A DNA stretch of 64,000 bases from Blepharisma stoltei (Eukaryota > Ciliophora > Heterotrichea > Heterotrichida > Blepharismidae): contig CAJZBQ010000058.1 of assembly GCA_914767885.1 (NCBI GenBank), positions 941,501 to 1,005,500 of the forward strand. The letters are read 5' to 3'. Position 1 is the first letter of the stretch, and each line of letters opens with the position of its first letter. A model generated the notes under the pieces. It was not told where the DNA came from. It ran no database searches and worked only from the letters and a program-made list of their open reading frames with translations. Position numbers and translations under genes: made by a program. Shown here piece after piece: positions 10,533 to 19,001 of the stretch.

Positions 10533-11955
10533 ATGAAGAGTTTTAATCTGGTATACATTTTAGCTATTTCAAACTTGGCAAGAGGATGCAGCCAGCTTTG
10601 TACGGCATGCTCAACTATAACTGGAGTCTGAATTGTAAACAATTGCACTAATCAATATTGTCGTGCTAAAGATTCAGATTGTAATAATAATTGTGTAGCA
10701 TGCTTAGTTGATAGTCTTCCTCTTTCCTGTGGTCTTATTTCAAGTTCTAATGAATATTGCGAAAACTCTGCGGTATAAAACTATATAGAGCACTTGTGGA
10801 GGCAGTACTCAAATCTATAATTCTGCAGCAGGCTCTATTACTCTGCCAACACAAATAGGCCAGTTACAAGTCTGTGAGTGATTTCTTGACCTCCGAAAAG
10901 TATTTTCCTCCCAAGACAATCATTATGTGGATGTTAAAATTTTATTTGAGAGCCCGAACCAAAATGATATGGTATTTTTTATTCAGAATATCGGTAATTT
11001 AACAATCTGAGCTTATGATATATATACTTTTGAAAATCCTCCGAAACTATCTACACTATCTCCTATTAAATTTACATTGCAGCCTGACAGCTTAGCGTCA
11101 ATGCTCGCTGAAAGACTCATTAAAGCTGATTATTTATCCTATATAAGGTGAATTTATTTTATATATAAATGATTTATTTTTTAATTATATTTGTAGGAAG
11201 TCATTATAATAATTGATTATACCACTACAAAATCATATTCCTCATATGCAGGGATCCATATTACTTGAGTCTCTCAGGTCAGTAGTTCTAGTAGCAGTAA
11301 CGTTGACCAAGTATTAACAATCGTCGCCTTAAGCCTTTCAGTGTTTTTTACACTGGTATGCAGCATTACAGTAGCATGGAGGATTATCCGTACAATAAGA
11401 AGAAGAGACAGAATCATTGACGGCGCTAGAGTTGTGTATCCTCAAAGTATGGGACGAGCAAGGGAATATGAAGTAATTCCTGACGACTCAGCTATTATTT
11501 TATCTGAAGATAATATCGAACGGTATATGCCGAAGTCAAAATATACTCCAGATCTTGTAGAAGTTGGAGAATGCACCTGCTGCGTGTGTTTTGAGGAGTA
11601 TTAATTATTTATATTTACCAAAATAAATACTTTTTTTAAATTTTTTTTAATAAAATTATTTTTTATAAAAAAATAGGTATGATTTATTAATAAAAAATAT
11701 AGACTTTTATAAAGGCTTAGATTTAAAGAAGACATAGAAGTAAGAAAACTCCTGTGTAAGCATGTTTTTCATGCAAGCTGTATAGAAGACTGACTTGTTT
11801 CACAAGGAGGGATCCCCAAATGTCCATTATGCAAACTTAACCCGTTTCAGCCTTTATTTCCACCAGAAAACGCTCATGAAGATGCTCACGAAGAAGTTCA
11901 TGAAGAAATTCATGAAGAAGCTCAAGTAGAAGTAAGATTAGCAGCCGCTGAATAA
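10533..11955 (+). CDS. Membrane-anchored RING-H2 protein
   Basis: A signal peptide (MKSFNLVYILAISNLARG) leads into a Cys-rich extracellular part. One hydrophobic helix follows (VALSLSVFFTLVCSITVAW), then a cytosolic tail ending in a RING-H2 finger: CCVCFEEF, CKHVFHASCIEDW, CPLCK. The Trp after the Cys-His pairs is TGA, as is Trp in several ectodomain positions. An acidic His/Glu-rich tail closes the protein. This is the layout of transmembrane E3 ubiquitin ligases. A 16-nt intron lies at 10773-10788 and a 15-nt intron at 11598-11720, the latter itself split by an IES. Another IES is at 11144-11206. The stop is TAA. Confidence 0.85.
11144..11206. other. IES, ~63 bp
   Basis: Both ends are TATA (11142-11145 and 11205-11208), so the exact TA is ambiguous; all choices give the same protein, DYLSYI-IDYTTTKS. 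Confidence 0.65.
11610..11717. other. IES, 108 bp, inside a 15-nt intron
   Basis: TA at 11610-11611 and 11718-11719. Excision creates the 15-nt intron GTATTAATTATTTAG; splicing then gives CVCFEE-FKEDIEVRKLL. No simple exon-exon TA join keeps the frame open. Confidence 0.8.
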
Positions 11956-12075
11956 TTCATTATGTATTCATAAATTTTTCATAGCAATTCAGACACAAAC
12001 AATTATCATTTTTCCAGTTTCTGTTTAAATATAATTTCTTAATACTAAAATGCCCTGAAAATATTAATTGAAATA

Positions 12076-15000
12076 TTATTTAGTTAGCTGGCTTCTATAG
12101 TCCTTGAATTCTCCTTTAAATCTTCTAAGTCGCTTCTTTTTAATCACCCAAATTTCATCACAGACTGAGCTTACGAAATGCTGGTCGTGGCTAATGATTA
12201 AAACGCCTCCTGAAAATGTGTCTAAGGCCACAATGAGAGCATTGACTGCATCAATATCTAAATGGTTAGTTGGCTCATCTAAAAACAAAATGTGTGGCTG
12301 CTTGAAGGCGACTGCAGCAAAGGCAACTCTTGATTTTTGTCCTCCAGACAAAAAGCAGATGGGTCTTAATGCAAGGTTTCCGGTGATTCCAAATGATCCT
12401 AACTCCTCTTTCCCTTCGTAATAGTAATAGTAAAAATTTTTTTTTTCGAAATTTAAAAAAAATCCCAATTCGAAAAAATTGGATGCGAAAATTAATTTAA
12501 TTTGTAAATTTAGGTTCTAAAATAGAAGCCGTTTTAAATTCACAGAATTAGCCAGAGATTTATTGTGCTATATTTCACAATATTTTTCAAAAAAAAATTT
12601 TGTTCGCTCTTTTTTAACCCAAAACATAAGATTCACTGAGGTGTAAGTGGGCTCGAATTACTTCCGAAGGGGTGTTTGGATACTGCTTAGCGAGCTGCTC
12701 TAGTGGGGATGATGATAGATCAAGCTGGTCAATGTGATGCTGAGTAAAGGTTCCAACCCTAAGCCTTCTGTGCTTATAATAATTTCCGTTAGTTAGGTGT
12801 AGTTCTTCGTTTAAGATTTTTAGAAGTGTTGTTTTTCCACAGCCATTTCTACCCAAAATTGCCATTCTGCTGTTCATGTCGATATTTATATTGATTTCTG
12901 ATATTAGCATATCTTCTGGTCCATACCCAAAAGACCCATCGTCAATTCTAACTTCCTAGCCTAAAGAACAAAAATTTAAAATTTTACAATGAGCAAAACG
13001 CTACTATAACTCTATAATTAAAATTTTTTTAGCGCTTCTAAATATGATTCTTAATCATTTTCCTGCTAATATTTCAAAAACCAAATGCAGAATTATATAT
13101 TTTGTTAATTATTTTAATTGTATATTTCATTAATTATACGGGGATAAGTAAAGGAGCAGCCAAAGGTTCAACATCCGGGAACTCAAACACACAAGTAGGG
13201 TCATCTATTACATCTTCAATAATTTCCATCTTATTCAATGCTTTAATTCTTGACTGCACCAACGACGCTCTTTTTGCATTGTATCTAAATTTATCAATGA
13301 ATTTTTGTATATGATCAAGTTTCGCTGCTTGGCTGTCATGCTGCTTTTTCTGATTCAGAAGCTTCTCATTCCTTGTGCGTTCAAAAGTATCATAGTTTCC
13401 TTTGTAATAAAATATCCTTTTTTCCCTTATTTTGCCTCAAATATTTACCTTAAAACTGTATTGCGCTAAAAAACATTACAATGCATAAACTTTCACTATA
13501 AAAATGAATAGTATCAGTTGTGACGTTATTTAAGAAATTTCTATCATGAGACACCACAATTACTGTATTTTGATAGGAATTTAAAAAGATTTCAAGCCAA
13601 ACGACAGTTTCTAAGTCTAAATGGTTGGTAGGCTCACACAAATAAAATGGCGGCGACACCGACCCGTCCTCTCCCGGAACTGAGGCGAGATTGGGGACCT
13701 TGCTGCGGCCTGAACCCAATCCGCCCAGGGAAAGGTCTGGAATGGGTACTGGTAGTTTGTGTCCGGCTAGGTTTCCCTCCCAGTCCAGCAACGACGATCC
13801 TAGGGTCGTCCCGATAGGACACGAAGCAAAAAGGGTTTTTCCTCTAGGGACCGCTAGTGCCAATTTGGAGGGCATGGCAGGAGCCGACAAGAGCTAAGGA
13901 GTTAATCCTTAGCTCTAACCCTAGTCTGGCGACGTGAAGCACGGTGACCCAGTCCGCCTACTTCCGGGATAGCATGACTAAGCCCCATGACCGGAAGGAG
14001 CTGAGCGGTAGCCTGTGGGCACTTAGGTGCACACTGGGAGCAGGGCAAGGAAAGCAAGCGAGGTGTCCAAAAGGCAGAAGAAAAGGACATTCGGTCCTGG
14101 CCGGGAGCTACTCTATAAATTTAACTAAGACTAGGACTAGGTTGGTAGGCTCATCAAGAAGAAGTATATCAGGCTTGCAAAATAGCCCACGAGCAAGAGC
14201 AAGACGCATTCTCCAGCCTCCTGATAGCTGTTGTGTTGGAGTATTCATAGTATCTTGTGTAAAGCCTAGACCTGATAAAATTGATGCAGCTCTGCTTTCA
14301 GCTGAAAATGCATCAATTAATGATAATCTTTATCGTTTAATTATCAATAAAACTAAATTTTTTTATAAAAAGTACTATTTATATAAAATTTTATAGCTGC
14401 TCACTTATTTTTAGATATTGTTCTGGGTCGTCTTGTGAGTTGTTTAAAGCTTTTAAGAGATCTTCTCTTTCAGAATCTGTTTCTAGCAAAGTTTGTAATG
14501 CGCCTTTTTCATCGCCAGTTATTTCTTGTTCGACATATAAAATATATATATGTTTTGGAATTTTATCAATTTCTCCCAATGCCATGGCACTAACTCCCCT
14601 TCCTAGCTTTGTGAGCTAAACCATTATAAAATATTTAGTATAAATTTTTTAGTATAAGCTATATTTTAATATATGATTAACACTGAAATCTCATGAAAAT
14701 TATATTATATTTTAAATAATTTCATAAATTAAATTAGATTTTACTTTTCAAATATTTGAAAATTTGGATTTTTTAAACTCAAAATCATTTTATATATATT
14801 TTTATAGAAAATTTTTGATACCCCAGGCTAGCAAGCAAAAAGAACTGGAGTAAGTAATGATGTTTTTCCTACACCATTTCTTCCTATCAGACCATATTCT
14901 TTTTTTCCTACTTAATTCCATTTTATTCTCTAATTATTTATAATATAAATTCACTATAAATTAGTATATCTTCTGCCAAATGCGATTTTTATTGCTGCAT

Positions 15001-15660
15001 TTTCCAATAAAGTTTTCCCTCCAACCATAATAGAAAATCTATCGACCATGATATCTAAGCTTCTGCTTTCACCTCTCTTATGCATCACTTTAGGTGGAGG
15101 CAGTGGCTTATGGATTTGCTTCATCGGAAGATTTTTTATGACTTCTTCTTCTTTCATCCTTTTGTTTTTTGGGAGTTTCCATAATTTTTCACCTGAGTTT
15201 GTGTTGACGGATGCTTTTTGAATGCCGAGGAAAGGATCAATATAGTCTGCAGTGATGCTTTCTGTGGATATACCAATATCAGAGATCGGTAAAATTTTGT
15301 ATAATTAATATGCCTTTATGATTTTTTTTTAAAAATAAATTGATTTTTATAAAATAATAATAAACCCTCAGAGATCATGATACCAGACGGCATTTGCTGT
15401 GCCACGATTCTTTCAACACGCTCCTGGCCTTCGATTCCTTGTGCTTTTAGTTTGCTTCATAGGTCATCTGCTATCCTTTTGTTTTCGCTTTCAGATTTTG
15501 TGAAGCCATCAGTAAGAAAATCTTGAAGAAGATCATAAAGTTCTTGTGCACTGCTCGGAGGGTCTTCGATGATCATTCCTGACATGTAGGAATAGCATCG
15601 CTCTGGAATGTCAAGATGTGAGCAGACTCTTCGAATGATGCTCTCGACCTCTTCTTCCAT
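12076..15660 (-). CDS. ABC-F ATPase, GCN20/ABCF3-like
   Basis: Soluble twin-ATPase of the ABC-F family, acting in translation and the GCN2 stress pathway. The N-terminal helical region ([20 protein letters not shown]) matches ABCF3/GCN20. Cassette 1: Walker [11 protein letters not shown], signature LSGGWRMRL, Walker [11 protein letters not shown], then [11 protein letters not shown] and [10 protein letters not shown]. Cassette 2: [33 protein letters not shown] and SHDQHF. Nine inserts interrupt it, one of them inside a 15-nt intron (12956-13139), and one a retroposon cutting between the codons of EPTN and HLD. ADDLW uses TGA. The start is ATG at 15660; the stop is TAA at 12076-12078. Confidence 0.95.
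12400..12643. mobile_element. IES, 244 bp, MITE-like
   Basis: TA at 12400-12401 and 12644-12645. The left end ACTCCTCTTTCCC resembles the main MITE family. Excision gives [13 protein letters not shown], matching GCN20; the alternative reading HLSESY adds unmatched residues. Confidence 0.8.
12962..13130. other. IES, 169 bp, inside a 15-nt intron
   Basis: TA at 12962-12963 and 13131-13132. Excision leaves the intron GTATAATTAGGCTAG (coding strand, 15 nt), and splicing gives [14 protein letters not shown]. Confidence 0.78.
13413..13485. other. IES, 73 bp
   Basis: TA at 13413-13414 and 13486-13487. Excision gives [17 protein letters not shown] in the ABC-F linker. Confidence 0.8.
13636..14139 (+). 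mobile_element. SINE-like retroposon, 504 bp
   Basis: Flanked by the 13-bp target duplication GGTTGGTAGGCTC (13623-13635 and 14140-14152). Starts near AAAATGGCGGCGACACCGA and ends with the short repeat CTAAGACTAGGACTAG. GC-rich against the AT-rich background. It splits the ABC-F Walker B/D-loop coding. Collapsing the duplication restores [13 protein letters not shown]. ORFs within it are chance. Confidence 0.85.
14318..14393. other. IES, 76 bp
   Basis: TA at 14318-14319 and 14394-14395. Excision gives [17 protein letters not shown]. Confidence 0.8.
14591..14850. mobile_element. MITE-type IES, 260 bp
   Basis: Ends ACTCCCCTTCCTAGCTTTGT and GCAAAAAGAACTGGAG, flanked by TA at 14591-14592 and 14851-14852. 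Excision restores [18 protein letters not shown] just after Walker A. Confidence 0.85.
14895..14966. other. IES, 72 bp
   Basis: TA at 14895-14896 and 14967-14968. Excision gives [17 protein letters not shown]. Confidence 0.88.
15300..15360. other. IES, ~61 bp
   Basis: TA at 15300-15301 and 15361-15362; repeated ATA on the right makes the exact edge ambiguous. Excision gives [15 protein letters not shown]. Confidence 0.7.
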
Positions 15661-15785
15661 TTATTAATAAGTAATAGAGATTTACAATTCAGCTGAAATT
15701 CGCTGATTTTTGTGAGATGCTTTGATAAATTAAATTGAGTAAGTCATAAATAATATTTATTGGAGGATTATGATAATTTTGTTTT

Positions 15786-16061
15786 TAATCCTCCCTTTAA
15801 TTGGAACAAAATATTTGTAAATTCTCATTTTTGGTGACTTTAACCCCCTTTTAAATTGAAAAAAAAAATTAAATGGTAAATTTTATAGCAAAAATACTAA
15901 TTTTTATGCCTAATTTAATGAGAAGTACTGTTTAAACAGTTTCTACAATAAATTGATTATATTTTTAATTAAATAAAATTAAAAATATATTTTTTTTAAA
16001 TTTAACTTAAAAAAGTAAGCTCCTTTAAATTGAAAAATTTAAATGGGAGATAATAATTTTA
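15786..16061. mobile_element. Degenerate CTTTAAATTG-type MITE in spacer
   Basis: Repeated ends of the form CTCCCTTTAATTGGAAC (about 15786) and TTTAAATTGAAAAATTTAAA with GGGAGATAAT (about 16050) place this in the second MITE family. It lies in the divergent spacer between the ABC-F and coiled-coil genes. Confidence 0.55.
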
Positions 16062-16094
16062 TGGTTTCCTTGCTTATTTAAAGTTGTTATAAAT

Positions 16095-18901
16095 ATGAGT
16101 GGAAATTCAGATAGATTTAAATCAAACAGTGACCGCTATTTAATTTCAAAGCCTAACCCATATATAACCAATTTATAGTTTTAGCTTACTTGACTGCCAA
16201 ATTCGCTTCTATCATCTGAGCTGGCAAATTGAAATAATAAAGATTTTTAAACTAATTTGATTTACCAAAAAATAAATTCCAGCAAAAGCCAAAGCCATCC
16301 CTATACTATACTGAAGAGTCTAATAAAAACCAATGGCAATCTCCTACTTCTCCTCCTGCTTTTTCTCCTAAATATAATTCTTTAGCAACAAATTCAATTC
16401 AAGCTCGTCATACAATGCCAGATTTAGGTTTCGATTTGAATGAAGCCTCAACACCATGGAGGAAGCAAAATCAATTTTCGCTAACTTCTCCACAAAATAA
16501 GTCAAGGTCGTTGGAAATTAAAAACCAGCTGGAACATGAGCTAAAACGGCTGGACCAAGCTTTTACGTTTAACTACGATGAAGACGCATCTCTAATACAG
16601 TCCGCAAAATATATAAAGCAGGCTGTTGATAGAATCGTGTATGAAAAAGAAAGAATTAATCAAGAAGCAAATAGGTTATCACAAGGAAGACAGATAGAAT
16701 TAGGAAATAATCAATATAGAAACAGCAATTTTGCAATAGAAGAGCTTAGATCTAGCTTAATCCTTTAATATTATTTAGAGTTCAATTAATTTTATTTTTA
16801 ATATAATTTTTTATTTAAATTTTCGGAGATTTAGAGAATCAAAATAATCAAGCCGCACAAGAATTAGAAAAAATAAAAAAAACCCAGCATCAGCTGAAGA
16901 GGTATGAATCGATACTGAAGCAAAAAGAAAAAAACTTAAAGGACCAAGAAATTCATCTAAATTATGAAAAAGCAATGGGTGATAAAGAAAAAAATGAAAT
17001 TAGGCAAGAAAGAGAAAAATTGATGCATGAAAAAGAAGAAAATCAAAAAACTTTGGCAATAATAAATGAGGAAAAACAAAAACTCAATATTCAAATGACA
17101 AAATTAGATAACAGATTTTCAGAAATTAAGCAGGCTGTAGGAGATATTGAAAAGGGGCCAAAAGTCGCTAAAGAAAATCAAAACGCCCTTATAGAGCTCG
17201 AAAAACAAAAACTCGAATTTTTAGCAGAGTGCCAAGAAAAATCTGAATGGTTTTCAAAAGCAGAAGAAAGCTTGAACGAAAAAGAACAGATTTTAAATGC
17301 CCAGCAAGAAGAATTAAATACCCTCTCACAGTCTTTACAAGTTTTGAAATCTGAATTAGAAAAGCAGCATCAATCTATAACTTCACATCTGGAGTCCCAA
17401 AGCAAAGCTATCCAAAATGAAGCCAAAGCCTTAGAAACTATACTCTAAGTCCTTTTTAAAGTCAATTTATTTATTTATTTTTTAAAAATTTTCTATAATA
17501 ATATTATAAGGTATAAACAAAAAGAAATAGAAATGACATTCAAAACGCTCAATGACGAGCTGAGAAAAGTAGAAATAATGAAAAAAAGCTTGGAAGAGCA
17601 GAAAAAGTCGATGGAACAAGAAGAAAAGAAAATAAAAGAGCATTATGTAGAGAAATTAAATGAAGCTATCAAAATGAATGAAGAAGCCCAAGAAAATATG
17701 AAGCTTTTGGCAGAAAAAGAAGTATTTATTGATGAAGTGATCAAAAAAATAAAGGATGAAGAAGAGGAGTTCGAAAATAGATGAAAATATCTGGAGAATG
17801 TAGAAATGATGAAAGAGGAGCTGGAAAAAGTTAGGATGATGTATGAAGATGCAGATAATGAGCTAAGAAAAAGAGAAGAAGAGCAGAAAGAAGCAATTAA
17901 AGAGATTAAAGAAAGAGAAGAAAAACTGGATCTTACTCCTGCTTTGTCGAGAATTTAGTTAAATAATCATATTTTTTATATTAAAAATTATTTTTTTAAT
18001 TAAAAAGAGCAAAGAATTAGGCAAGAAGATCTGCAAAAAAATAATAAAAACACCAGATTAAATGACAAAGCTGAAGAACTTTATGAAAGCTTACTCCCCC
18101 CCTCCGTGAGTGAACAAAAACATTGGAAAAATCGCTATTTTTTGCCCAAGAATCCACACTCCGTGAGTGAACAAAATTGTTTTAATAGAAAAATTTTTTA
18201 TGGAAAAAAAATTTGATATATAAGTGATAATTAGTATAATGAAATCTCGAGCTAATTCTGTTTAGTTTTAAACAAATTGCGTTTTAAAATATAAATTTTA
18301 CAAATTAAAATTAATATTTGCTTGAAGTGAGATTTTTTTTAAATTTTGAAAAAAAAAATTTATAAAAAATTTATATATAAATTTTGTTAAAAAAAAAAAT
18401 TAAACCCCTCCGTGAGTGGACAAAATTTTTTTGTTCACTCACGGAGGGGGCGAGCTAGAAGAAAAACTTCAGTTTATATTACAAAAAGAGTCTGAGCTTC
18501 AAAGGATGCAAGAATTTATTGAAAAAGATAGAGAAGATATCGATAAAACAGCAGATCTACTGCAGAAAATCCATAGCGAGCTTAGTGAGCAGCGGGAGCT
18601 TCAAAGCTTAGAGGAAGAAAAAATCAAGCAAGACAAGATAAAAATTCTAGAAATGATTCAAAAATTAAACGATGAGACAGCTTCTTTAAGATTAAAAGAA
18701 GAAGAAATTTTAGAAAGAGAAGAATTTTTGCATGCAAAAGAAGTTGAATTTCAGGAAAGGGAAAACAAATCTGACAGAGGAAATATAGACACTAATGAAA
18801 GCGGAGAGTATAGTGACCAAAATGAAGGCTCTGAGCCTGAAGAAAGAACATCAGTTCTTGATGAGGATTCTCAAGATATCCAAAGATCTGAAGCAGTATA
18901 A
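16095..18901 (+). CDS. Long coiled-coil protein
   Basis: A polar N-terminus (MSGNSDRFKSNSDRYL, then SPTSPPAFSPKYNS) leads into roughly 600 residues of almost continuous Glu/Lys/Gln heptads (for example KEKNEIRQEREKLMHEKEEN), and an acidic tail EGSEPEERTSVLDEDSQD. The pattern suits a structural cytoskeletal or basal-body rod; no catalytic motif is seen. Inserts at 16163-16272, 16758-16831, 17446-17511, 17934-18017 and 18092-18455 all resolve in frame. NRWKYLE uses TGA. The stop is TAA. Confidence 0.85.
16163..16272. other. IES, 110 bp
   Basis: TA at 16163-16164 and 16273-16274. Excision gives SKPNPY-KFQQKPKPS. Confidence 0.7.
16758..16831. other. IES, 74 bp
   Basis: TA at 16758-16759 and 16832-16833. 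Excision gives EELRSSL-ENQNNQAAQ. Confidence 0.8.
17446..17511. other. IES, 66 bp
   Basis: TA at 17446-17447 and 17512-17513. Excision gives ALETIL-YKQKEIEM. Confidence 0.75.
17934..18017. other. IES, 84 bp
   Basis: TA at 17934-17935 and 18018-18019. Excision gives EEKLDL-RQEDLQKN. The ends have weak MITE character (ACTCCTGCTTTG). Confidence 0.6.
18092..18455. mobile_element. Full-length CTCCGTGAG-type MITE, 364 bp
   Basis: TA at 18092-18093 and 18456-18457; terminal repeats CTCCCCCCCTCCGTGAGTGA and CACTCACGGAGGGGGCGAG. Excision gives EELYESL-EEKLQFIL. The left end carries a second direct copy of the terminal motif about 50 bp inside; the right end is a self-complementary hairpin. Confidence 0.92.
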
Positions 18902-19001
18902 AATAATTTTCATTTATTTAATAGTTTGAAAATTTAATTATTTAAGCCAGTCCTTACAAATTTTATAACTTTGAACGAATATATATTTGAAATGCATAAG
19001 T

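Noticed and set aside
12613-12660. ABC-F reading [11 protein letters not shown] before the last insert
   Set aside because: Leads to a stop and has no counterpart in GCN20; using TA at 12644 gives [11 protein letters not shown] as in the family.
13450-14396. Several overlapping ORFs of 60-150 codons on both strands
   Set aside because: They lie in the GC-rich retroposon inserted in the ABC-F gene. GC-rich sequence yields long chance ORFs, and target duplications define the segment as an insertion.
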